The notes under the pieces: generated by a model | What the model was told of the DNA's origin: nothing | The model's input: only the letters and a program-made list of their open reading frames with translations | The model's database searches: none | Position numbers and translations under genes: made by a program | Shown: positions 1 through 8,044 of the stretch, piece after piece | Position numbering within the stretch: position 1 is the first letter of the stretch | How the letters are laid out: each line of letters opens with the position of its first letter | NCBI GenBank assembly: GCA_009837445.1 | Contig: VXTM01000052.1 | Location: forward strand, 1-64,000 | Source of the DNA: Acidimicrobiaceae bacterium | Lineage (GTDB): Bacteria; Actinomycetota; Acidimicrobiia; Acidimicrobiales; Aldehydirespiratoraceae | Direction: 5' to 3' | DNA length: 64,000 bases

Positions 1-160
1 CAAGTGTCACACACCTACCGGAGCCAACATGTCAAGCATCACCCGGAACAGCACAAGTGTGTCAAGTGGCAGCCCGCTTCAGCCGACATATTCAAAGTGG
101 TAACCATCCGAAATCCTTCAGATATATTCCGACTTCAAAGCCTATTTTTGCTACCATAAC

Positions 161-237
<77 letters not shown>

Positions 238-324
238 AGCACGACCGAGGTTAGCCCGGCCTTGAAGCAGGGTGATGCGTTGCGGTTTGGTCGCGCCACT
301 TGGGCAGGCGCTGGCCTTCTGGCT

Positions 325-510
325 CTATGGACCCAGCAACGATGCGGGAGTCACGCCGACTCCATCGGCACGCCGGTATGCCTCACGGCCGGTCGTGATC
401 ACAGCCGAGTCCACCAGGCGGGGCCCCAGCCGGTCGCCCAGCGACATCGGCCACATCCGCACGGTGACGATGCGTCCCGCCGCTAATGAGGCAGTTTCGT
501 CACCGCTCAT
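325..510 (-). CDS. Possible small protein, unknown
   Basis: A 61-codon ATG frame occupies most of the stretch between the tRNA and the last pilus gene. Third codon positions in its second half are mostly G or C, as in real genes here, but I recognise no domain and see no clear ribosome binding site. It contains no signal peptide or membrane segment. It could be a short protein, or the 3' remnant of a longer gene. Apart from it, 238-592 shows only a partly repetitive CAGTTTCG/GACAG-containing patch at 490-550. Confidence 0.25.
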   Translation of the reverse strand: MSGDETASLAAGRIVTVRMWPMSLGDRLGPRLVDSAVITTGREAYRRADGVGVTPASLLGP

Positions 511-592
511 GTGACAGTTTCGACAGGAGTTCTGTTACAGAATCGACAGTCGTCGGTGCGAGGCGCGGGGTACGGCTGGACTTGGGCCTGGG

Positions 593-952
593 TCAGCAGG
601 TGGTGATGGCGGCGCGGGCCCGGTCCTTGATCTGGGCGCCCAGCCCGCGGTCGTATGCGACTATGTGCTCGCCGGTGGTGGGGGTGAGGCGCTTCCAGAT
701 GATCGGATCCCACGACACCTGCGCCGTTACCACGACGCCGGCATCGCCCGCTGCGCAAGCCTCGACATCGTCGGTCTGGGGCGGGTCGCATCCTTCGTGG
801 GTTAGGCAGCTCGCCACGAAAGCGTCGGCGGAGTGCTCGGCTCGCAGCTTGGCGAGGTCCACGGCCGCGCTGTGACTTGCGTGGTCGCGCAGCGACGCAC
901 TCATCACGGTGACCATCGTCGCCAGCATCAATACCAGCAGTGGAACAGTCAC
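593..952 (-). CDS. TadE-like pseudopilin (119 aa)
   Basis: This is the last gene of the minus-strand Tad/Flp pilus operon. The product begins with a hydrophobic helix (residues 3-20) followed by a helical stretch and a small extracellular domain with three Cys residues, ending in a terminal Cys. This is the layout of TadE-family minor pilins, which prime or cap Flp pili. The start is a GTG with a GGAGG ribosome binding site 6 nt upstream. The acidic residue that usually precedes the membrane helix in TadE proteins is not obvious, so the family call rests on size, topology and position. Confidence 0.6.
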   Translation of the reverse strand: MTVPLLVLMLATMVTVMSASLRDHASHSAAVDLAKLRAEHSADAFVASCLTHEGCDPPQTDDVEACAAGDAGVVVTAQVSWDPIIWKRLTPTTGEHIVAYDRGLGAQIKDRARAAITTC

Positions 953-961
953 CTCGGCCTC

Positions 962-1336
962 CTAGGGCGCTGGGCAGGGGGCTCGAACGTGCCCGGTCGT
1001 TGCTGGTCGGGTCTGGGCGTAGCCGGTAACGCACACCCGGCTGTGGATCCGGGGACCGGGCACCCGGCACGCGATGGTCACCGCGGCCGACGCGCCGGGA
1101 TCATGGTGGGCGAGCACAGCACCGGTCTGGGTGCATGCGGCCAGGGTCGCGCCCAGGGCAACCCGGGCCGCGGTGTCGACGGCCTCAGTACCGGAGTCGA
1201 CGGCGGCTCGGGCCGCAAGCTCTGCCGCCACCGCGGCCCGGGTCTGGCTGTTGGATTGCCCGCCAACGAAGGCCACAGCCCAAAGGGACAGCGCCACGAC
1301 CGGCGCGGCCATCACCAGCGCCACTGCCTCATCCAC
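962..1336 (-). CDS. TadE-like pseudopilin (124 aa)
   Basis: A short protein with an N-terminal hydrophobic helix (about residues 5-25) and a Cys-containing C-terminal region, the second of three pseudopilin-like genes in a row. The codons immediately before the GTG start spell Arg-Gly-Arg-Ala in the same frame. With the following Val-Asp-Glu they resemble the RGxAxxE motif that introduces TadE helices, but an in-frame TAG (the stop of the previous gene) sits directly before them. Translation therefore has to start inside the motif or be coupled to the preceding gene. The ribosome binding site is weak. Confidence 0.55.
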   Translation of the reverse strand: MDEAVALVMAAPVVALSLWAVAFVGGQSNSQTRAAVAAELAARAAVDSGTEAVDTAARVALGATLAACTQTGAVLAHHDPGASAAVTIACRVPGPRIHSRVCVTGYAQTRPATTGHVRAPCPAP

Positions 1337-1348
1337 GGCGCGGCCTCG

Positions 1349-1765
1349 CTAGCACGTTGGGGTGAGTGTCCAGCCGGACGCGGCGGCGGCCCGGGTGGGC
1401 GCGCAGGCGACCGCGGTCGCCTCCAACCATCTTCGGGCTCCGGCCGCTCCTACCCGCACCGAGGCCACCACCGTGCAGCCGGCATCGGTGGCCAGGGTGT
1501 AGTCGGTGGCCGTCGCGGCCGAACTGTGCTCGGTGCGAGCCGCGGCCGCCCGGGCGGCCGCAGTGACTCCGGCCTCCCATGCGAGGCCGGAGTCCGTGCA
1601 GTCCCAGTCGGCGGCGTCGAGGGCCTGGGCGGCGGCCGTGGCCGCGGCCAGCGCCGCACCGGAGGCGGTGATGCGGGCGATCTGGTGGACATACGTGCCG
1701 AACAGGAGCGCCGCGACAACGAATATCACGCCAACGGTGCGAAGGACCCCGACCGCGGTGTCCAT
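1349..1765 (-). CDS. TadE/TadG-like pseudopilin (138 aa)
   Basis: The product has a single N-terminal membrane helix (about residues 8-30), an Ala-rich helical region and a C-terminal domain with Cys pairs, ending in Cys. This matches the size and topology of TadE/TadG minor pilins and fits its place between the pilin-like gene and two further TadE-like genes. No strong ribosome binding site is visible before the ATG. It shares its reading frame with the next gene downstream, separated by a single TAG. Function in the pilus tip or membrane anchor is inferred from context. Confidence 0.55.
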   Translation of the reverse strand: MDTAVGVLRTVGVIFVVAALLFGTYVHQIARITASGAALAAATAAAQALDAADWDCTDSGLAWEAGVTAAARAAAARTEHSSAATATDYTLATDAGCTVVASVRVGAAGARRWLEATAVACAPTRAAAASGWTLTPTC

Positions 1766-1813
1766 GGCCGCAGAAGTCCAGGACGATCAGCAGCTCGGCT
1801 GGGACCGGACCGG

Positions 1814-2020
1814 CTACGAGCACTTCTTGGTGGCCGCGGTCCACGTGCCGCCGACCGCCTTGCACAGGTTCTCGTGCTGGATCTGGCTTTTCTCGGCTGC
1901 GGGGTCCGCCGCGGGGTCGGGTGTGTTCTCGCCGACCACCCGCCACGTGAAGAGCACGACGGCGGCGGTGACCGCGATGGTGGCGGCGAGCATGATGATC
2001 TTGGCAACGGGTGAATCCAT
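1814..2020 (-). CDS. Flp-pilin-like small membrane protein (68 aa)
   Basis: A 68-residue protein at the position that the major Flp pilin gene occupies in actinobacterial tad operons. It has one membrane helix (about residues 8-27) followed by an acidic Pro-rich linker and a compact C-terminal motif with two cysteines around Gly-Gly-x-Trp. The start ATG has AGGAG 8 nt upstream. The classical Flp cleavage motif (Gly before Glu/Tyr) is not seen, so it may be a minor or divergent pilin. The Cys-GG-Trp-Cys motif recurs in the exported proteins at 14-18 kb. Confidence 0.55.
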   Translation of the reverse strand: MDSPVAKIIMLAATIAVTAAVVLFTWRVVGENTPDPAADPAAEKSQIQHENLCKAVGGTWTAATKKCS

Positions 2021-2077
2021 GGGGATGTCTCCTTGGTGAGCTTCGGATGACTGTCTGGGAGGGCCCGAGCGCGGGGC

Positions 2078-2800
2078 TCACAGGCCGATGCGCGTGCTGG
2101 CCAGCAGCGCGAGAACAACGACCGCGCTGGCGGTGACAGCTGCGAGGGTGGCCGTGCCGGTGACGGCCCGTCCGAGTGCCTCGACACGGACCCGGCGATC
2201 GTCCTCAAGTGCTTTGACGGCCTGGGAGATGAGCCGGTCGATGAGATCGGTGGCTCCCGCGCCGTCCCGGTCAGCCGCCGCGAGGGTGGCCACGAGCGTC
2301 TCGGCTGATGATCCGCCGAAGTGGCCGGCAGCGGCGGCGAGAGGGTCGCGTCCCGAGGCCAGGGCCAGGTTGATGGTGCTGGCCGCAGGGGCGAAGGCGG
2401 ACGTCCTGACCCGCTCGGCGGCGGCCACCGCGGCGTCGTTGATGGGCCGGCCCGCCGCGCAGTACAGCCGGGTCCGGCGCAGCCACTCCAGCAGCGCCCC
2501 GTCGCGCTGGGATCGGAAGCCGGCCAGCACGACGCCTCGTAGCAGCGAAGCGGTCGCCACTGGAGCCCACAGCGCGGCGGCGACCGCGGCCAGAGCGCCC
2601 GCCCGAACGCCGGCAATCGCGGCCCCGGCGGTGAGCACCAGCCCGGCGACGGCGACAGACGCAACCGCGGTTGCGGCCCGCCGTCGCGCCGGCGGCCATC
2701 CCACCGCGGCCAACTCGACGGTGCCGGTCGGCTGCAGCACGTCGGTGAGCGCAAGCCTCAGGGCGGCCGCGGTGCCCGATACCACGGTCAGCCAGATCAA
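2078..2800 (-). CDS. TadC-like type II secretion/pilus membrane protein
   Basis: About 240 residues with a GspF/TadC-type layout: hydrophobic segments near the N terminus and around residues 45-85, a soluble helical region with the conserved run of small residues and Arg-Thr, and a final hydrophobic helix. TadC pairs with TadB to form the inner-membrane platform driven by TadA. The only sensible in-frame start is a TTG at 2800 with GGGAGG 6 nt upstream. It overlaps by TTGA the stop of a 34-codon bridging frame, suggesting translational coupling. Longer versions of the frame upstream have no ATG or GTG after the tadB stop. Confidence 0.75.
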   Translation of the reverse strand: MIWLTVVSGTAAALRLALTDVLQPTGTVELAAVGWPPARRRAATAVASVAVAGLVLTAGAAIAGVRAGALAAVAAALWAPVATASLLRGVVLAGFRSQRDGALLEWLRRTRLYCAAGRPINDAAVAAAERVRTSAFAPAASTINLALASGRDPLAAAAGHFGGSSAETLVATLAAADRDGAGATDLIDRLISQAVKALEDDRRVRVEALGRAVTGTATLAAVTASAVVVLALLASTRIGL

Positions 2801-2901
2801 CGCGACCCTCCCGAGCGGAGGGCGCTGCGACTCATCTCCGGAGTCCTGCGGAGGGCGCCGCGGCTCGTGGCCGCGACTCTGTAATCGGTGCGGCTGCTCA
2901 T
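2797..2901 (-). CDS. 34-aa bridging ORF between tadB and tadC
   Basis: This very short ATG frame overlaps the stop codon of tadB by ATGA and the TTG start of tadC by TTGA, so it exactly fills the 97 nt between the two genes. Its product is Arg/Ser-rich with no recognisable domain. It may be a leader that carries ribosomes from tadB to the weak TTG start of tadC, or a small basic protein. It may also be a trace of an ancestral frameshift at the tadC 5' end. Coding status is uncertain. Confidence 0.35.
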   Translation of the reverse strand: MSSRTDYRVAATSRGALRRTPEMSRSALRSGGSR

Positions 2902-3713
2902 CGCCCGCCCCCGGCCCGGGCGATGGAGCGGGCGGGCAGCAGGACCCGGGCACAGAGCACCGCGACCACGGCGGATCCCCCCAGGAGCAAGGCGGCGCCG
3001 CCCGCCCCGGCCAGCCAGGCGCCCACATCGTCGGCGCTCCAGGCCGCGCCGGCCACCAGTCCCGCGCCCAGCAGCACTACGAGAGAAAGGGTGGGCATGG
3101 TGACGGCGACGCGGGCGTGGAACATCCGGGCCGTGGCCGCGGCCTGCGACGCCTCCTGCTCGAGCACCTCCACGGTCTCGACCCACCGGCCGCCGCCCTC
3201 GGCAGAGATGGCGATCAGATCGGCCAGGGACCGGGCCGCCGACGACGGCACCCGAGCCGCGAACCGCTCGGCGGCGACATCGACCCCGACCGTCTCGCAG
3301 TCGGCGGCCAGAGCCTTGGCGGCCCTGCCGATCGAGCCGCTGACCAGCGGCGCAGCCCGACCGATGGCGTCGGTGACGGTTACCGCGACCGAGGCCTGGT
3401 TGGCGAGCACGCCCGCGAGCCGGGCAACCCCCTCGGCCGTGGAGTTCCAGCGCCTCGAAGCCAGCAGAACCTTCACCGCCGCGGCGCATACCGCCGCGCT
3501 GATGGCGGCGGCGGTGGCATGGCCGACCGCGAGGCCGGCAGCCATCGCGACGGTCGCCGCTACGGCTCCGCCCACCGCCTCAGCGGGGATGTTCGTGCGG
3601 CGGCGGGGGCCCGTCCTGACCCGCATCGACCAGCGTGTCCCCGATGCCGGCCACAACACCACCCCGATGGCCAGCGCTCCGCCGGCGGCGATGATCCATC
3701 CGGCGGCGCTCAC
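2898..3713 (-). CDS. tadB: TadB-like pilus assembly membrane protein
   Basis: A 271-residue integral membrane protein with a type II secretion system F domain. There is an N-terminal helix pair (residues 1-20 and about 45-75), a cytoplasmic region of roughly 110 residues ending in Glu-Ala-rich helices, and two C-terminal membrane helices (about 210-235 and 240-265). With TadC it forms the platform for Flp pilus extrusion powered by TadA. The GTG start at 3713 overlaps the tadA stop by GTGA. The upstream extension of the open frame is low-quality Arg/Pro-rich sequence and was excluded. Confidence 0.85.
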   Translation of the reverse strand: MSAAGWIIAAGGALAIGVVLWPASGTRWSMRVRTGPRRRTNIPAEAVGGAVAATVAMAAGLAVGHATAAAISAAVCAAAVKVLLASRRWNSTAEGVARLAGVLANQASVAVTVTDAIGRAAPLVSGSIGRAAKALAADCETVGVDVAAERFAARVPSSAARSLADLIAISAEGGGRWVETVEVLEQEASQAAATARMFHARVAVTMPTLSLVVLLGAGLVAGAAWSADDVGAWLAGAGGAALLLGGSAVVAVLCARVLLPARSIARAGGGR

Positions 3714-5395
3714 CGGACACGCTCGCTGACAAGGCCGGCGACCCGGCCATTGCCGTTTCCGCTGGGGAGGCCGTGGACAGCCGCCAGGTGGCCGCCAGCC
3801 GTCAGCGGCCGCGAAGGGACCGTAGACACCAGCCCAGTCCCTTCGGTGACCTGGCCGCATACTCCGGCGGCGCGGTACACGTCGACCATGCGACCCTCCG
3901 GGGCCGCCACGGGCACCGCCCAGCGCTCGCCGGGCATAAGCCGCCACAGGCCGCGGGTCTCGATCATGCCCTCGGCGGACAAGCCGGTGATCTGGGTGAC
4001 GTCGGCGATGGCCCGCTCACCGGCGTGATTGCGGCCCATCCACACCAGCAGGTGCACCGCGATCGCGATCGAGCGCCGGGCCAGACCCTCGTCGGCACCC
4101 TCCGAGGTGGCGTAGGCGGTGAGCTTCTCGAGCACGCCCTCTCCGGGAGGGGAGTGCAGCGTGACCAGACACCCGTCGAGGCCTGACGACATGGCGTCGA
4201 GCAGGGCCATGGTGCCCTCGCCCCGAACCTCGCCCACCACCAGCTTCGAGCTGTTGGCCCGCTTGGCGTCGCGCACGTGGTCGGCCATCGAGTGCTTGCC
4301 CACGCCGTCGTTGTTGGCGTCGCGGGTGAGGCGCTCGTAGGCGTTGGGGTGGATGCCGTACTCCCGCAGGCGCAGTTCGGGCGTGTCCTCGATGGTGTCG
4401 ATGCGCTCGTCGGGGGGAACCTCGGCCAGCAGTGCCTGGCACAGCGTGGTCTTGCCGCCGCCCATGGCTGCGGCCACCACCACATTGGCCCGGACCTTGC
4501 CGGCGGTCGCCTCCACCAGCACCGCGGCCAGCTCCCGGCTGCACAACCCCAACTCGGCCAGCGTTCGCCCGCCGGCCATGTTGGATCGCAGCACCAGAGT
4601 CGGCGGCGAGCACACGAACGCCTCGGCGTGCAGCCGCCATCGGTCGCCGATGCGGGTGTCGAGCCGCGGGTCGAGTTCGTCGAATCGTTGGGGCCGCCCG
4701 CCCGAGTAGGCCGCCAGGAAGCGGCAGGCGGCCACCAGCTCGTCGTCGGAGCCGAACGGCGACGGGCGGCTCTCGCGGGTTCCGTCCGAGAACTCGACCA
4801 CCATCGACTCACCGCCCCGGATCTGGAACTCCTCCACCCCGCCCTCGTCGAGTAGGCCGCGCAGGCGATGGGCGGCCGCCGCGGCCGCGGACTCGCGGCG
4901 CACGGCGGCATCGGCTCCGTCCATGCGCTGGGGCGCCGCGGCCAGCGAGCCCAGCGAGCGGCCCAAGCGATGCAACTTCTTCTCGGACCGCCGGGTCGGC
5001 AAGGGCGGCACCGCCCTGACCACCTGGACGCCGGCCAGCACCCGCAGCTCGGCAATGTCTACCTCGTGGCTCGATATGACAACCAGCGCGATGGGTACCC
5101 TCGACGCCGGCCCTGCATTCAGGCCTAGCCGGCTGCGCAGACCCCGTCCCGATCCGCCCGTCACCCACACCACCCCCGCGGCCGCAGCCGCTGCGGCCCG
5201 CAGCACGGTCTCGCTCTCCGCGGGATCGACCGCGGCGACCGACGCCCTGTCCGGCGCCGCGGCCAGCGCCGGGTCGGCCAGCGATTCGCCCACCACGGCG
5301 TCGGGGGCCGAGGCCCGGACACCCTCGATGATGGTGCGGACGACCCAGTCCGCGGCGTGGCGATCAAGGTCGCGATCGGCTGAGACCATCAACAT
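3710..5395 (-). CDS. tadA: TadA/CpaF family pilus assembly ATPase
   Basis: A 561-residue secretion ATPase. The C-terminal half has the CpaF/TadA core: a Walker A loop AMGGGKTT at about 310-317, an acidic IDTIEDTPEL box at about 332-341, and a Walker B/His region with VVGEVRGEGTMALLDAMSSG around 385-410. It hydrolyses ATP in the cytoplasm to drive Flp pilus assembly through TadB/TadC. Residues 1-150 are an extra N-terminal region typical in position of a degenerate TadZ/receiver-like module; I cannot confirm this homology by eye. The ATG start lies 6 nt after the stop of the SAF-domain gene. Confidence 0.88.
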   Translation of the reverse strand: MLMVSADRDLDRHAADWVVRTIIEGVRASAPDAVVGESLADPALAAAPDRASVAAVDPAESETVLRAAAAAAAGVVWVTGGSGRGLRSRLGLNAGPASRVPIALVVISSHEVDIAELRVLAGVQVVRAVPPLPTRRSEKKLHRLGRSLGSLAAAPQRMDGADAAVRRESAAAAAAHRLRGLLDEGGVEEFQIRGGESMVVEFSDGTRESRPSPFGSDDELVAACRFLAAYSGGRPQRFDELDPRLDTRIGDRWRLHAEAFVCSPPTLVLRSNMAGGRTLAELGLCSRELAAVLVEATAGKVRANVVVAAAMGGGKTTLCQALLAEVPPDERIDTIEDTPELRLREYGIHPNAYERLTRDANNDGVGKHSMADHVRDAKRANSSKLVVGEVRGEGTMALLDAMSSGLDGCLVTLHSPPGEGVLEKLTAYATSEGADEGLARRSIAIAVHLLVWMGRNHAGERAIADVTQITGLSAEGMIETRGLWRLMPGERWAVPVAAPEGRMVDVYRAAGVCGQVTEGTGLVSTVPSRPLTAGGHLAAVHGLPSGNGNGRVAGLVSERVR

Positions 5396-5401
5396 CCCGC
5401 A

Positions 5402-6010
5402 TCACCCCCCGAGGTGGACGACCGTGTACGCGGCGCCGTCCGGGCATCCCGGCCAGCCCGCGGCCGGTGCCTCCCATATCCACCACACCGCCGGGCCCAG
5501 CCGCGCCGCCAGTTCAGGCCCGGCCTCCACCACCACGCTGCCGTCACCGGCGGCCACGATGGGCATGACCGCGGCCGCGCACCCTCCCGGCTCAGCTGCG
5601 AGTACCGCGACCGCCCCGGTCGCTGGACCCGGATCGGGCCACAGCGACGGATCGACCGCCACCGCGAGCAGCGCCGCCGACGGGTCCGCCGCGGAACCGG
5701 TACCGGGACCGGCCAGCAAGGACTCCGACAGCACCGTCCCGGCAGGCACCGCCACCGCAGGAACCCTCCCGGCCAGCTCCGCGGGGGTCACGAACAGGGC
5801 GGCGGTCTTCTCGGGCATCTCGACTGTCACGAATTGGCCGGGCTCGCGGCGGGCCGCCCAGTCCTCGGCGGTCGCCACGACCTGCACCGCAGGCTCGGAG
5901 CGCTCGGGGCGTCCGAACAGCCACACCGACACGGCCACGACCACGACGATCAGCGCCGCGGCCGCCAATCTCCGGGCCTGACCCGACAAGGGGGCGGCAT
6001 TCGTGGCCAT
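5402..6010 (-). CDS. SAF-domain CpaB/RcpC-like protein
   Basis: First gene of the pilus operon, encoding 202 residues. After a positively charged N terminus there is one membrane helix (residues 16-31). A SAF-type segment follows in which Gly-Arg-Val-Pro-Ala-Val-Ala-Val-Pro-Ala-Gly-Thr-Val-Leu is the recognisable conserved core at about 80-93. CpaB/RcpC proteins sit in the envelope and are thought to bind peptidoglycan or stabilise the Flp pilus channel. The ATG has TAGGAG 8 nt upstream, and an AT-rich promoter region lies before it. It is shorter than proteobacterial CpaB, as expected for an actinobacterial homologue. Confidence 0.7.
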   Translation of the reverse strand: MATNAAPLSGQARRLAAAALIVVVVAVSVWLFGRPERSEPAVQVVATAEDWAARREPGQFVTVEMPEKTAALFVTPAELAGRVPAVAVPAGTVLSESLLAGPGTGSAADPSAALLAVAVDPSLWPDPGPATGAVAVLAAEPGGCAAAVMPIVAAGDGSVVVEAGPELAARLGPAVWWIWEAPAAGWPGCPDGAAYTVVHLGG

Positions 6011-6233
6011 CGGCGGCTCCTAGACCATCCGCTCAGGGCCTGACCCGATAGACAGGCTGGATGACTGAAACATCATGGAGAAGCAGTTAATGCTAATTCT
6101 CTTCTGATTACAACCCTTTCAAATAATTTTCATTAATTCATGCAGTAAGTCACTCTACTTAGGTGCGGCCGGGCTCGGCCAGGAACGGCGCTCGTCGATC
6201 GTCCACCGCGGCTTGGGTGGTAGCTTCGGCCCG
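6011..6233. promoter_or_regulatory. AT-rich divergent promoter region (tad operon / hpnCDE)
   Basis: The interval between the divergent pilus and squalene operons contains the most AT-rich stretch of the first 40 kb (about 6061-6160). On the minus strand TTGAAA followed 17 nt later by GAATTA, and an overlapping TTGTAA, are plausible -35/-10 pairs for the pilus operon. On the plus strand TCTACTTAG at about 6153-6161 could serve hpnC. No sigma-specific consensus is certain. Confidence 0.4.
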
Positions 6234-7154
6234 GTGAGGGCATCGCCGCAGGGGTCGTCGGCGGAGCCCGGCGGGGAGTCGGCCGGGGGAGAGGCCGTCG
6301 AGAGTCATGCCGCCCTCGAGGCGGTCATGGCACGAGCCTCCGGTGAGAACTTCCCCGTCGCATTGCGGCTGCTGCCCCGAGCAGTGCGGGACCATCTGCG
6401 GGCCATCTACGGGTACGCCCGGCTCGTCGACAACCTCGGTGACGAATACCCCGGCGACCGCCACGCCGCCCTCGACTGGGTCGAGGACCAGCTCGACAGC
6501 CTGTTCGCCGGAACCCCCCGCCACGAGGCCTTCGTCCAGCTGGCACCGACGGTGCAGCGCTTCGGGCTGGCCCGCGAACCCTTCGACCAGCTGCTGGCCG
6601 CCAACCGGCTCGACCAGCACAAGTCCCGCTACGAGGACTTCGACGAACTGCTCGGGTACTGCAAGCTGTCGGCCAACCCCGTCGGGCACCTCGTGCTGGC
6701 CGTCTTCGAGGCATCCACCCCGGAGCGGGTGGCCGCCTCCGACGACGTGTGCAGCGGGCTGCAGGTGCTGGAGCACCTCCAGGACGTGGCCGAGGACGCC
6801 GCGATGGGGAGGGTGTACTTGCCGGTGGAGGACATGGAGCGCTTCGGCGTCGCCGCCGACGACCTGCGAGCACCCGTTGCCTCGGCGAGCCTCAGAGGCT
6901 TGGTCGCCTACGAGGCCAGCCGGGCCCGCGCCATGCTCGACCGGGGCGGACCGCTGGTGGCTTCGCTGCGTGGATCGGCCCGCCTGGCCGTGGCCGGGTT
7001 CGTGGCCGGAGGGCTCGCCAACCTCGACGCGATCCAGGCCGCCGGCTTCGACGTGCTGGGCCGGACCCCCAAGGCCGGCCCGGCCCGGGTGCTGGGCCGG
7101 CTGGCCGGCGTGTACGGCCCGAGCCTGATCAGGCGCGGGGCCGGCCCGGCGTGA
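6234..7154 (+). CDS. hpnC: Squalene synthase HpnC-like protein
   Basis: A trans-isoprenyl diphosphate synthase of the squalene/phytoene class (306 residues from the GTG at 6234; a TTG at 6213 is also possible). It shows both Asp-rich motifs: DNLGDEYPGD at about residues 65-74 and LQDVAED followed by GRVYLP around 180-195. In the three-step route HpnD makes presqualene diphosphate, HpnC converts it to hydroxysqualene and HpnE reduces that to squalene. The gene overlaps hpnD by GTGA and is followed by hpnE, so the complete set is present. No squalene-hopene cyclase lies in the window. Confidence 0.93.
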   Translation: MRASPQGSSAEPGGESAGGEAVESHAALEAVMARASGENFPVALRLLPRAVRDHLRAIYGYARLVDNLGDEYPGDRHAALDWVEDQLDSLFAGTPRHEAFVQLAPTVQRFGLAREPFDQLLAANRLDQHKSRYEDFDELLGYCKLSANPVGHLVLAVFEASTPERVAASDDVCSGLQVLEHLQDVAEDAAMGRVYLPVEDMERFGVAADDLRAPVASASLRGLVAYEASRARAMLDRGGPLVASLRGSARLAVAGFVAGGLANLDAIQAAGFDVLGRTPKAGPARVLGRLAGVYGPSLIRRGAGPA

Positions 7155-8044
7155 TCGACGCCGAGGCGGCCTACCGCCGCTGCGAGGAGATCACCTGGTC
7201 GGAGGCCCGCAACTTCGCGTACGGCATCCGCCTGCTGCCGCCCCCCAAACGAAGAGCCATGGCCGCGCTGTACGCCATGGCCCGCCGCATCGACGACGTC
7301 GGCGACGGCGACTGGCCCCAGGAACGCAAACTCGCCGCGTTGAGCGACCTCCACTCGGTGATCGAGGCCCTCGAGGCGGGCCGGGTGGAAGACCCCGACG
7401 ACCCGGTGCTGGCCGGGGTGGCCCACGCCGCCGCGGCCTACCCGATCCCGGTAGCCGCCCTGCACGAGATCGTCGAGGGCTGCGAGCACGACGTGCGGGG
7501 CGAGACCTACGCAACCATGGACGACACCGTGCGCTACTGCCGCCTGGTGGCCGGATCGGTGGGGCGCCTGTCGCTGGGAGTCTTCGGCACCCGGGCGCCG
7601 AGACGTCCGATCGGCCATGGGCCCGGATCGGAGGCCGCGCCGCCGGCCGAGGAGCTCGCCGACGACTTGGGCGTGGCCCTCCAGCTCACCAACATGCTGC
7701 GCGACATCTCCGAGGACCACCGGATGGGGCGCATCTACCTGCCCGAACAGGAACGAGAACGATTCGGGATCGAACCCGGCCAGTGGGCGCCGCCGGAGAG
7801 CGTCGCCGCGCTGGTGCAGTTCGTGGCCGGCCAGGCGGTCATGTGGTTCGAGCGCGGCCTGGTGCTGCTGGACCACCTCGACCACCGGAGCCGGGCCTGC
7901 ACCGCGGCCATGGCCGGCATCTACCGGCGCCTGCTGGCCCGCATCCTGGCGCAGCCCGCCGCCCCGCTCGAGCGGCGCGTCAGCGTGCCCGCCTGGGAGA
8001 AGGGCCTCGTGGCCGCCCGCAGCCTCAGCGGGCTGCGGCCGTGA
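7151..8044 (+). CDS. hpnD: Presqualene diphosphate synthase HpnD
   Basis: A 297-residue squalene/phytoene synthase family enzyme condensing two farnesyl diphosphates. The first Asp motif is RRIDDVGDGD (about residues 41-50) and the second is MLRDISEDHRMGRIYLP (about 183-199), both intact. Start and stop codons overlap those of hpnC (GTGA) and hpnE (GTGA), indicating a tightly coupled operon. The start was chosen from the GTG overlap; a longer open frame upstream is an out-of-frame shadow of hpnC. Substrates are cytosolic or membrane-associated isoprenoids. Confidence 0.93.
   Translation: MIDAEAAYRRCEEITWSEARNFAYGIRLLPPPKRRAMAALYAMARRIDDVGDGDWPQERKLAALSDLHSVIEALEAGRVEDPDDPVLAGVAHAAAAYPIPVAALHEIVEGCEHDVRGETYATMDDTVRYCRLVAGSVGRLSLGVFGTRAPRRPIGHGPGSEAAPPAEELADDLGVALQLTNMLRDISEDHRMGRIYLPEQERERFGIEPGQWAPPESVAALVQFVAGQAVMWFERGLVLLDHLDHRSRACTAAMAGIYRRLLARILAQPAAPLERRVSVPAWEKGLVAARSLSGLRP

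Noticed and set aside
507-1070. Long minus-strand frame of 187 codons
   Set aside because: Arg/Pro/His-rich translation typical of an out-of-phase frame; it overlaps two TadE-like genes on the same strand that have membrane helices and, in one case, a strong ribosome binding site.
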